A stretch of 64,000 nt of DNA, taken from an uncultured Prevotellaceae bacterium (GTDB taxonomy: Bacteria; Bacteroidota; Bacteroidia; Bacteroidales; Bacteroidaceae). Location of the stretch: the NCBI GenBank assembly GCA_902790625.1, contig CADASP010000010.1:1-64000 (forward strand). Reading direction: 5' to 3'. A program made the translations under genes and the position numbers. The notes below the pieces were generated by a model that was not told where the DNA came from, made no database searches, and was given only the letters and a program-made list of their open reading frames with translations. Shown in pieces: positions 1-6,757 of this stretch; the first letter of the stretch is position 1, and every line of letters starts with the position of its first letter.

Positions 1-363
1 GCCCACCAGTTCTCCGTACTGCTCCTTGGGGAAGTCATCGGGTATCTTGAAGCTGACCGTAGCATAATCGTCGAGCACCACATGGGTGTTGCCATCCTGA
101 GTCACATTGACAGGTGTGCCGACGAAGTTATGCCCTTGTGCTTTGAGCTTATTCATTTCCTGTTCAGACAGTGCCTCGTATTTCACACCAGTGACTCCAC
201 TGGGGAATGATATGGTTACATCGCTGGGCAATTCCGTGTTGTCGTCTCCATTGCCCCCTGGAACTTCCTTGCCTTCTTCTTCCTTATTGTCTTCGCTACA
301 TGAGACCCACGCAAGGCAGAAGGCAGCCATCAAGGCAATAAGCCAAATATTTCTCTTTGTCAT
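1..363 (-). CDS. Lipoprotein of unknown function, cut by window edge
   Basis: Only the first 121 codons are present; the gene runs off the left edge. The N-terminus has a short positive stretch (MTKRN), a hydrophobic core and then VSCSED, a lipobox-like site, so the product is probably a lipoprotein exported through the inner membrane. A Glu/Gly/Asp-rich linker follows (residues about 26-45), which is common just after the lipid anchor in Bacteroidota surface lipoproteins. The remaining part shows no domain that I recognise. The start at 363 is supported by a promoter-like TATCTTTG a short way upstream. Confidence 0.8.
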   Translation of the reverse strand, partial: MTKRNIWLIALMAAFCLAWVSCSEDNKEEEGKEVPGGNGDDNTELPSDVTISFPSGVTGVKYEALSEQEMNKLKAQGHNFVGTPVNVTQDGNTHVVLDDYATVSFKIPDDFPKEQYGELVG

Positions 364-394
364 AATAATAATGGTTTTGATGAATAATTTTGTG

Positions 395-402
395 CAAAGA
401 TA
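395..402 (-). promoter_or_regulatory. -7 promoter element for the lipoprotein gene
   Basis: Minus-strand TATCTTTG matches the Bacteroidota TAnnTTTG -7 consensus and lies 32 bases upstream of the ATG at 363. I did not find a convincing -33 TTTG at the usual spacing. Confidence 0.5.
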
Positions 403-462
403 CAGCAAAATATTCAAAATGGACTTGCAAATCGTACTTTTCGACTTGCAGATGATGATTCG

Positions 463-2163
463 TCAGTCGTTTTTGGCCTTCCAGTCGCTGGGAGTCATGC
501 CTGTGATGGCTTTGAACGCCCGGAAGAATGAGGATTCGGTAGTGAATCCCGACTGCATCCATACCTCGGCCACCTTCATGTCGGGGTGCTGACGCATCAG
601 ACGCTTGGCGTGCTCCACGCGGTAGTTGCTGATGAACTGTGAGAAGGAGCAGCCCAGCTGGCTGTTGATGCAGGCTGAAATGATGTTGCGGTTCGTTCCA
701 AGGCGGATGGCCAGGTCGTTCAGTTTCAGGTGGCTGTCAAGATAGGGCTGCTCTTGCTCCATCAGCTGACTGATGCTGCGCATGAGTTCTTCGCCGTCAT
801 TCGTTGACTCTATGGCTTCTGGAGCATCGGCTATGACAGTCTCGCTTGCGGTCATCCGCTTCTTCCGCATCATAACAAGTGCTGCCGCCAGGGCTGCCAA
901 TACTGCTATGAGCACTATCCATGGCCAGGCTGCCGCTGCCTCTTTTTGCTCGTCGCGTTGGCCGACAGGCAAAAGATACGCCGTAGCCAAAGGCGAGAAG
1001 TTGTCGTTGTCCAGCTGTCCACCGTTTGATTTGTTGTAGTTATAACCACCCATCATCATCAGGTCGCCATCGTCGGTAAGCACAATCATAGGAAATCCCG
1101 CATCGGGTAGGGGATCTGTATAGTAAAGCGTCAGTGGAGCGGGGGTCTTGTCATATTCCACGCACAGCACGTAGGATCGCCCTTTCAGGTCGCTCCCATG
1201 GATATATCCCCTATGGGCTTTCCTGTCGGCTATGAGAGGAGAATAGTATAATATGGAGTCGGAGGGAGACACACCTGTCAGCGGTACAGGACAAGTGGTT
1301 GACAGAATGGAGAAGGTGGTGTCGCGCACCAGCATGAATGCCATCTCGCGTCTCCAACAACTCCAATCGCGAGGAATGCTGTCGCTCCAATCCTGCACGT
1401 TGATGAGGTAGGTGTAGTCGCCTTTGGACTCGTCGCCGATGAAGCTGAGGTCGTTGCAGAAAGGTGCTTCAAAGGTCAGCGGCTGCCACTTTTTTAATAA
1501 AGGTACGCGCAAGGGTTCGCCCTTCAGCCGCTCCACGCTGTCGCTGCAAAGGGGCTCGTGGTACGGACTTTCATTCCCCAGGATGAGGACATTGCCGTCG
1601 GAGGTGCGGAGCAGATAAGGCACGGCATGTGCCTTGCAGACATCCTTGACAGGAGAGAATGTCCTGTCGCCGTCGAACATCTCTATGCCATCATCGTCAT
1701 ACCAGTTGCCTGCGACGACAACCCGTCCACTGTCCAGCTCTGCTCCAGAGGCAAATGTGCGCTTCATGCTCAGAATGCTGAACCCCCTGAAGGTATGTGT
1801 CTCGGGATCGTACTCCTCCACAGGGTAGCTCCGTCCTACTCCCATCGGCTCGGCTTGTCCGCCTCCCAAGAGCACTTTCCCTGAACGGAGCACCACGCAG
1901 AGGCCGTTGTCGTGAGGGTAGGCCATCTGCATAAGATGCCACTCGCCGTCCTTGTAGTACTCAGCTGTCTGCGTGGGAATGAAGTTCGTCGTATGTCCGC
2001 CAAATATCGTCACCTCGCCGTTCAGGCAGGCGGCAGAATGGCTGTTGCGGGGGATGTTTAGGTCGGGCAGCCTCTCTGCCACGATTCTGACGAGAGGGCA
2101 CTCCGCCGCCAGAAGGGCCAGCGGTAGCAGCAGTAGGAATAGTATGTGGCAGAACCTGTTCAT
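463..2163 (-). CDS. Kelch-like sensor with membrane anchor and AraC-type HTH
   Basis: A one-piece membrane regulator of 566 residues. A signal peptide or N-terminal anchor (residues 1-20) is followed by an extracytoplasmic beta-propeller-like region of about 390 residues with Kelch-like blades (FGGH at about 55, LGGGQ, VVAGNWYDD, MMGGYNY). A single transmembrane helix lies near residues 419-438 (AAAWPWIVLIAVLAALAAAL), followed by basic RKKR and a C-terminal AraC/XylS double HTH (residues about 465-566, ending GMTPSDWKAKND). By analogy with hybrid two-component systems it should sense a periplasmic ligand and bind DNA from the membrane, but no histidine kinase or receiver domain is visible. 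The ligand is unknown and no sugar-utilisation locus is adjacent. It may regulate the lipoprotein gene downstream, which lies on the same strand with its own promoter. Confidence 0.85.
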   Translation of the reverse strand: MNRFCHILFLLLLPLALLAAECPLVRIVAERLPDLNIPRNSHSAACLNGEVTIFGGHTTNFIPTQTAEYYKDGEWHLMQMAYPHDNGLCVVLRSGKVLLGGGQAEPMGVGRSYPVEEYDPETHTFRGFSILSMKRTFASGAELDSGRVVVAGNWYDDDGIEMFDGDRTFSPVKDVCKAHAVPYLLRTSDGNVLILGNESPYHEPLCSDSVERLKGEPLRVPLLKKWQPLTFEAPFCNDLSFIGDESKGDYTYLINVQDWSDSIPRDWSCWRREMAFMLVRDTTFSILSTTCPVPLTGVSPSDSILYYSPLIADRKAHRGYIHGSDLKGRSYVLCVEYDKTPAPLTLYYTDPLPDAGFPMIVLTDDGDLMMMGGYNYNKSNGGQLDNDNFSPLATAYLLPVGQRDEQKEAAAAWPWIVLIAVLAALAAALVMMRKKRMTASETVIADAPEAIESTNDGEELMRSISQLMEQEQPYLDSHLKLNDLAIRLGTNRNIISACINSQLGCSFSQFISNYRVEHAKRLMRQHPDMKVAEVWMQSGFTTESSFFRAFKAITGMTPSDWKAKND

Positions 2164-2271
2164 TTCTTGGCTTTTGCGCGCATCGGAGCTGTGCCGACCT
2201 TAAGCATAGTTGTGGTAATTCTGTCTTGCTTTCTTTCGTTGCTCAGCCATTGTCATTTGGCATTAGTGGTG

Positions 2272-2279
2272 CAAAGGTA
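2272..2279 (-). promoter_or_regulatory. -7 promoter element for the Kelch/AraC gene
   Basis: Minus-strand TACCTTTG matches TAnnTTTG and lies about 110 bases upstream of the ATG at 2163, giving a fairly long leader. Confidence 0.45.
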
Positions 2280-2390
2280 CGAAAAAGGAGGCTAACCTCC
2301 AAACGATTCGCTCGCTTTTTATGAAATCAGGAATGAGCCCATTTGAAATAGTCCATAACATGGTTGTAATGGCGAAAATACAATGCGCAG

Positions 2391-2417
2391 CCGCTCCCCT
2401 CCCATGTTGGGGAGCGG
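2391..2417 (-). terminator. Terminator-like hairpin after a gene remnant
   Basis: CCGCTCCCC and GGGGAGCGG pair perfectly (9 bp) around a 9-base loop. On the minus strand the hairpin begins directly after the stop codon of the remnant at 2418-2510. There is no long T tract, so it may be a processed 3' end rather than a classical terminator. Confidence 0.5.
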
Positions 2418-2510
2418 TTAGCGCATGAGTAGGTCAACAGCTTCTATGTTGCCTAATATATAGCTCTTGACCTGTTTCCCTTCGCCGCCGTAGGGCGTTA
2501 GCTTGTCTAA
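2418..2510 (-). pseudogene. C-terminal gene remnant, family unknown
   Basis: Thirty codons of protein-like sequence (beginning LDKLTPYGGEGKQ, ending AVDLLMR) run to a TAA that abuts a strong hairpin. There is no start codon or upstream body; the frame upstream runs into repeat-like sequence with another hairpin (GGAATTAC/GTAATTCC at 2541-2561). I read it as the decayed 3' end of a lost gene. I do not recognise the family. Confidence 0.35.
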
Positions 2511-2596
2511 CGCCGCACACCGCACAGCATGCCTCGGAGCGGAATTACATAGGGTAATTCCCTATAGCGGGAGGGGTGTGCCTTGCAGAGCGAGTT

Positions 2597-3052
2597 CTAT
2601 CCTGGGTCAACTGCTATGTTATAGCAATATTTTTCCATTCTGAAACAAGTGAATGTCTCTCCTACAATTTTCTTTGAGTAGTCGGCCACATAACCCATCG
2701 TCTCATAGAAGTGCGTTTTGTTTTCGCGGCTTTCTACTACCGCTACCATAAATCCAAGTTCCTCTGCCCACTTCTCAGCCTCTTTCACTACAAGCGTGCC
2801 AATGCCTTTGCCCCGATACTCCGGAAGAACAACAATGCGTCCGAGCATAACAGTTCTTTCGTCAATAGCGTATAAGCGGCATGTGGCTATAGGCAGATAG
2901 TTGTCAACAATCACTATATATTTGGTCTCAGGCGTGTCGTGTTCATCAAACTCCACGTCAAGAGGAATCTGATGCTTCCGTGCCATTGCCTGAATCCTGA
3001 CATAGTAGGCACCTGCCTGTTCCGCCGTCTTTGTCGCTCTGATAATTTCCAT
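2597..3052 (-). CDS. GNAT family N-acetyltransferase
   Basis: A 151-residue single-domain acetyltransferase that would move an acetyl group from acetyl-CoA to a small-molecule or protein amine. The GNAT motif A is clear: LGRIVVLPEYRGKGIGTLVV (about 70-89), with the R/Q-x-x-G-x-G/A pyrophosphate-binding loop YRGKGIG. Motif B follows as FYETMGYV near residue 119. The length is normal for the family. The last eight residues (NIAVDPG) look unlike GNAT ends and run into repeat-rich DNA, so the original stop may have been lost. The substrate cannot be told. It is a stand-alone gene between two decayed gene ends. Confidence 0.85.
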   Translation of the reverse strand: MEIIRATKTAEQAGAYYVRIQAMARKHQIPLDVEFDEHDTPETKYIVIVDNYLPIATCRLYAIDERTVMLGRIVVLPEYRGKGIGTLVVKEAEKWAEELGFMVAVVESRENKTHFYETMGYVADYSKKIVGETFTCFRMEKYCYNIAVDPG

Positions 3053-3142
3053 ATCTCACTCTTTTTTATCGGGTCTGACAATAATGGCTGTGGTAAGCGT
3101 CCCAATGGGTCGAGCGCTCGTCGGCTCTGTACTTAACGTAGC

Positions 3143-3336
3143 TCATATCCGTTTCTTCAACCTTGCAGGATTGCCCGCCACCAAGGTACGAGGCTCCACC
3201 AGGTCTGCTCCACCTCCGTGACATCGTTTCTGTCGTTAGGGTAGAATGGGGCGTAGTGGGATGGCCCAACGCCCTGGAAGGTTGAATACGAGTCGCCCAA
3301 GATGGACACTTTCTTTGTCTGTATTTTTTTAAATAA
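3143..3336 (-). pseudogene. Decayed fragment: SGNH/GDSL hydrolase start, acetyltransferase-like tail
   Basis: One minus-strand frame (3157-3336) reads KKVSILGDSYSTFQG and then NDVTEVEQTWW, which matches the N-terminal block of Bacteroidota SGNH/GDSL hydrolases (GDS carries the catalytic Ser). It lacks a start codon and stops after about 60 residues. An overlapping frame (stop at 3143) ends PRTLVAGNPARLKKRI, a typical end of a left-handed beta-helix (hexapeptide) O-acetyltransferase. Two different genes thus seem to have been fused by deletion. A short ORF of 26 codons (3066-3146) follows with an ATGA overlap, but I cannot assign it. Confidence 0.6.
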
Positions 3337-3449
3337 TCAAAAAGATTGGTGATTTAGATAACTTTCATTTTCATATTTATGCTTTCAACATGGGGCGTGC
3401 AATTAATAATGTACCCACTTCTTGTGGATTTTCTTGTGATTCTGCTTTC

Positions 3450-3935
3450 CTAATATTTCTCCTTTAGGTAATTGGCGAAAAGTCGAGCGGCACTTTCCAC
3501 TTTGGCGACGCAAGGACGCTGCTTGTAATACTCTGCTGTGCGCTCAGAAGCCACATAGCTCGATGATGCCTTTTCGTAGCCATTCAAACCCAATATCTCC
3601 GCACATATCAGGCTGCCATTCTCCTCTTTCGATTTTGCCAAGAGTTCCTGCACCACCTTATAGCAGGCCGATTTTCCTTCACTGTCACTGCCTTCGGTTT
3701 GTCCACAGTCCAGACCTGTGAGCATCACAATCCCCGAGACGGCACCGCACATCATCCGCATCCTGCCCACGCCCCCTCCGAAGCCTGCGGCCATCTTCTT
3801 GGCCAACGTGTCGTCGAGTCCATAGAGGTCGGCAAATGCGGCTACCACACTCTGGCAGCAGCCATAACCGGCCATGAAGTTTTCTACCGCTCGGTCTACT
3901 CTCTCGTCCAGTTTCTTTGATTCCTCTTCATTCAT
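3450..3935 (-). CDS. C_GCAxxG_C_C family redox-type protein
   Basis: A 161-residue soluble protein with the family's spaced cysteine pattern. GYGCCQSV (about 24-31) stands at the place of the usual C-GCA block, followed by the Gly-rich AAGFGGGVGRM, then MCGAVSG, LDCGQ, SACYK, ICAEI and a final PCVAKVESAA. These cysteines suggest metal or redox chemistry, although the family has no settled function; some members are annotated as putative redox-active proteins. The length is normal. No neighbour belongs to an obvious pathway with it. Confidence 0.85.
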   Translation of the reverse strand: MNEEESKKLDERVDRAVENFMAGYGCCQSVVAAFADLYGLDDTLAKKMAAGFGGGVGRMRMMCGAVSGIVMLTGLDCGQTEGSDSEGKSACYKVVQELLAKSKEENGSLICAEILGLNGYEKASSSYVASERTAEYYKQRPCVAKVESAARLFANYLKEKY

Positions 3936-3998
3936 GATCGCTTTTCATTTTTATGTAAATGTTTACGTGCCGGTAACAACTTAGCTGTCTATTATTCT

Positions 3999-4131
3999 AA
4001 CAACGAATTTGACGAATGAAACGAATTCCATGCGGCTTGTTGACTCCTGTCGTCTTACAATGCCATGCCTTCTATGCTTCAAAACGTCTGATTTTACATA
4101 TAAATTCGTCAAATTCGTCAAATTCGTTGTT
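3999..4131. repeat. MITE-like element, copy A, with 19-bp terminal inverted repeats
   Basis: The arms AACAACGAATTTGACGAAT (3999-4017) and its perfect reverse complement (4113-4131) enclose 95 bp. The left part also carries GAATTCCATGCGGCTTGTTG, which recurs at 8370-8395 and 22118-22137. After the right arm, TGTAGAAAAC and GGTCTGAG recur (with small changes) beside the copy at 8393-8411. The element is non-coding; an ORF across it (starting MTNETNSMRLVDS) is a by-product of the repeat. Confidence 0.7.
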
Positions 4132-4182
4132 GTAGAAAACGTAGGTCTGAGCAGTTACACGTGTCGAGACAATTCCTGTATT

Positions 4183-4710
4183 CTATTCTTTGGGCCTGAC
4201 GTAAAGGTACATCTTGCACTTCGAATAGTCTATCACAGCCTTGTACTTATCCAGGAAATCAGTTCCAAGCACGCCATCCACTCTTCCTGCCTTGTTCTTC
4301 CTGAATTCCGCGTTGATGAAAGATATGTCCATCAGATACAGGTCTTTCACCTCAATGCTATAATCGTTGACCTGAAATGTCGCCGATGTCTTGGTCAGTG
4401 GCGAGGCCGAGCCTATTCCTGCTGCATAGTCACTCGTCTTTGACGATTCCAGTCCAAATGCTTTTTTCTTCTTCTTGTCGATAATTGTGGCACCGCCGCC
4501 TGTGTCGATGAGGAAGATGCAGGGCTGGCCATTCACCGAGAGGGAAGCTGTGATATGGCCCGTCCTCGTCTTGAGAAGCTCCACTTCTTCAAATTCCTTG
4601 ACCTGGCTTGTGGAGTCGGCAACTTCAGCTATCGGGCTGTCATCGGCCCGCTTGCTTCCAGTGCATCCTGCCAGTATGGCCAACAGGCAGAGAACCGTAA
4701 ACTGCTTCAT
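4183..4710 (-). CDS. Retropepsin-like aspartic protease lipoprotein
   Basis: A 175-residue lipoprotein with signal peptide and lipobox (LAILAGCTGS, Cys16). A retropepsin-like fold follows a short linker: the catalytic motif FLIDTGGGATII lies at about residues 66-77, in the clan AA pattern hydrophobic-D-T-G, and the second hydrophobic-G motif is GVLGTDFL near 150. Such single-domain proteases work as dimers and are anchored facing the periplasm. The substrate is unknown. The gene sits alone between a MITE-like element and a gene remnant; the promoter at 5017-5047 could still serve it through the remnant. Confidence 0.8.
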   Translation of the reverse strand: MKQFTVLCLLAILAGCTGSKRADDSPIAEVADSTSQVKEFEEVELLKTRTGHITASLSVNGQPCIFLIDTGGGATIIDKKKKKAFGLESSKTSDYAAGIGSASPLTKTSATFQVNDYSIEVKDLYLMDISFINAEFRKNKAGRVDGVLGTDFLDKYKAVIDYSKCKMYLYVRPKE

Positions 4711-4740
4711 CCGTCTATGCTATGCTTTTATATCCCCAGC

Positions 4741-4972
4741 TTATTCCGCCACAGTCTTGCGTCCTTCGTGGATGTACAGCCCCTTCTTTGCTGGCTTGCC
4801 TTGCAGCTGGGGTCCCTGTGGGTCGTGGTAACGTTGAACTGATGCCCGTGGACTCTTCCTCGTTGAAACTCAGGCTGTAGGCACGCACGCTGTTGCCGCC
4901 CAGGTCGAAGTAGGCTCGGAAGGCAGCCAGTGCGATTCTGCGCGCATAGGTTACAGTTCTTTTCATATTCAT
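4741..4972 (-). pseudogene. Frameshifted C-terminal remnant of a secreted protein
   Basis: One frame from an ATG at 4972 reads FRAYFDLGGNSVRAYSLSF then EEESTGIS, and another frame ends KKGLYIHEGRKTVAE with TAA at 4741-4743. Together they match the usual end of Prevotella secreted proteins (an AYF-type beta strand, EE.TGI, then a short GLYI..GRK tail). At least one frameshift separates the halves, and the body of the protein is gone. A full promoter is retained upstream. Confidence 0.55.
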
Positions 4973-5016
4973 GCGGGTTTTCAGTTGTTTTGTTGCGTTT
5001 CGTTGCTATTTCGCTA

Positions 5017-5047
5017 CAAAATTAAACAATAATCTTGTCTTTGCAAA
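5017..5047 (-). promoter_or_regulatory. Complete -33/-7 promoter upstream of a remnant gene
   Basis: On the minus strand TTTG (5047-5044) and TAATTTTG (5024-5017) are separated by 19 bases, matching the Bacteroidota TTTG-N19-TAnnTTTG arrangement. It drives the remnant at 4741-4972 and perhaps the retropepsin-like lipoprotein beyond it. Confidence 0.6.
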
Positions 5048-5062
5048 GATTTTTGAACAAAA

Positions 5063-6742
5063 TCAACACGAGGGTGCCAAATCCTTGATGATACGCATGT
5101 TTCGGGTGTCCACGAGATGCCGGTCGGTAATCTTGATGTCGGGGATGACAGGCAGGCACATGAACGCCATGGCGATGAATGGCGACTTCATCGGGCAACC
5201 AATACGCTTTGCCATCTCGTGGATGCGCAGCGTGAGGCAAGCCATCTCAGTCCCGCTGAGCGGTGCCATCAACCCGGCGATGGGCAGGGGGATGTCGACC
5301 ATCTCCTCAGGGCCTGCGGCTACCATCCCACCCCGCATCTCTACCACCCGGTTGATGGCGCGCACCAGATACTCGTCGTTCGAGCCGATGGCCACGATGT
5401 TGTGGCAGTCGTGGGCCACGCTGCTGGCGATGGCCCCACACTCGATGCCGAAGCCACGCACCAGTGCCACGACGGGCCGGGCACCAGGCTGATAGCGGTT
5501 GTATACCACAATCTTCTGCGCCTCGGCCCAGGGATAGCGTGAGTCGGTGTGTGGGTCGCCTGTCAGCGTCACCTCGTCGTGCCGTGTCAGCAGACTGCCT
5601 TCGGAGGCCTGAATGACATGCATGGTCTTGCCGGGGCGAAAGTCGATGGCCAGGTCGGCGGCAGCAACGGGCTCCGCCACAAAGCGGTTGGGCCACTCTC
5701 CGTCGCCCTCGTTGCTGACGATGAGCGCATCGTGGGCGATGCCGGCGTTGCGGTTGTACACCTCCGCCCCGCGGATAAACGTGCGCTCCACACGGAAGTG
5801 CGGGCTCAGGTTGTCGACGATGATGAATGTGGCAGGGTCGCCCGCCTGCAGCAGTCCCCATCTCTGGCCGTAGTGCCGTTGGGCGTTCACGCAGGCAGCC
5901 TGTAGCACGTCCCACAAATTGTGGCCGTCGGCCAGGGCGCGTTTCACAATCAGGTTGATATGTCCGCGCACGAGGTCGTCGGGATGGCAGTCGTCTGTGC
6001 AGAACATCACCATGTCGGGGCGCTCGCTGATGAGCGGGTTCAGCAGCTCGTAGTCCTTGGCGGCACTGCCCTCGCGGATCATCACCTTCATGCCCGCATG
6101 GATGCACGAGCGTCCTTCTTCGAGCGTCGAGCATTCATGGTCGGTGGTGATGCCCGCGCTGGCATACTGGTGGCGCTGGCGTCCTGTCAGTCTGGGGGCA
6201 TGGCCGTCGACAGGCTTCCCATGGCGGTGGGCAGCCTCAATCTTCGCCATCACCTCCTTGTCGCCAGCCAGCACTCCCTGGTAGTTCATCACCTCGGCCA
6301 AGAACCCGATGTCGCTGCGAGCCATCAGCATGGCCGTGTCCTTCGCATCGAGCGTGGCACCGCTGGTCTCGATATCGCCGCCCACGGCTGGCACGCAACT
6401 GGGTGCGCCAAAACAGAAGTTGAAACGCGCCTGCCGTCCCGAGCGTATCATGAAGTCGATGCCCTCGATGCCCATCACGTTGCCAATCTCGTGCGGGTCG
6501 GCCATCACGCCGATGGTGCCGTGGCATACTGCTACGCGGGCGAACTCGCGGGGCACCATCATGCTGCTCTCGATATGAACGTGGCTGTCGATGAAACCTG
6601 GCATCAGATAAGGCCATGGCTGCTCGCTTGCAGGCAGATGGCAACGTTTCACTTCAACGATGTTCTCGCCTTCCACCACCACTTCGCCGTCGAAAATTTC
6701 GTGGCGCATCACGTCGACCACATGTCCCTTTACGTTCATCAA
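5063..6742 (-). CDS. ade: Adenine deaminase
   Basis: A 559-residue amidohydrolase-superfamily enzyme of the AdeC type, which converts adenine to hypoxanthine and ammonia in purine salvage. The metal-binding start of the barrel is LMPGFIDSHVHIESSMM (about 46-62). ADPHEIGNVMG follows, and the later metal-ligand positions are present in GHAPRLTG, TTDHE and FCTDDCHPDDL. The length is close to that of bacterial AdeC. It lies 15 bases downstream of the GH35-like gene on the same strand and is probably cotranscribed with it. Met2 is an equally possible start. Confidence 0.95.
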   Translation of the reverse strand: MMNVKGHVVDVMRHEIFDGEVVVEGENIVEVKRCHLPASEQPWPYLMPGFIDSHVHIESSMMVPREFARVAVCHGTIGVMADPHEIGNVMGIEGIDFMIRSGRQARFNFCFGAPSCVPAVGGDIETSGATLDAKDTAMLMARSDIGFLAEVMNYQGVLAGDKEVMAKIEAAHRHGKPVDGHAPRLTGRQRHQYASAGITTDHECSTLEEGRSCIHAGMKVMIREGSAAKDYELLNPLISERPDMVMFCTDDCHPDDLVRGHINLIVKRALADGHNLWDVLQAACVNAQRHYGQRWGLLQAGDPATFIIVDNLSPHFRVERTFIRGAEVYNRNAGIAHDALIVSNEGDGEWPNRFVAEPVAAADLAIDFRPGKTMHVIQASEGSLLTRHDEVTLTGDPHTDSRYPWAEAQKIVVYNRYQPGARPVVALVRGFGIECGAIASSVAHDCHNIVAIGSNDEYLVRAINRVVEMRGGMVAAGPEEMVDIPLPIAGLMAPLSGTEMACLTLRIHEMAKRIGCPMKSPFIAMAFMCLPVIPDIKITDRHLVDTRNMRIIKDLAPSC

Positions 6743-6757
6743 TGCTTTAGCCGCGTC

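Noticed and set aside
4009-4443. ORF starting MTNETNSMRLVDS
   Set aside because: Runs through the MITE-like element and antisense of the retropepsin gene; no domain.
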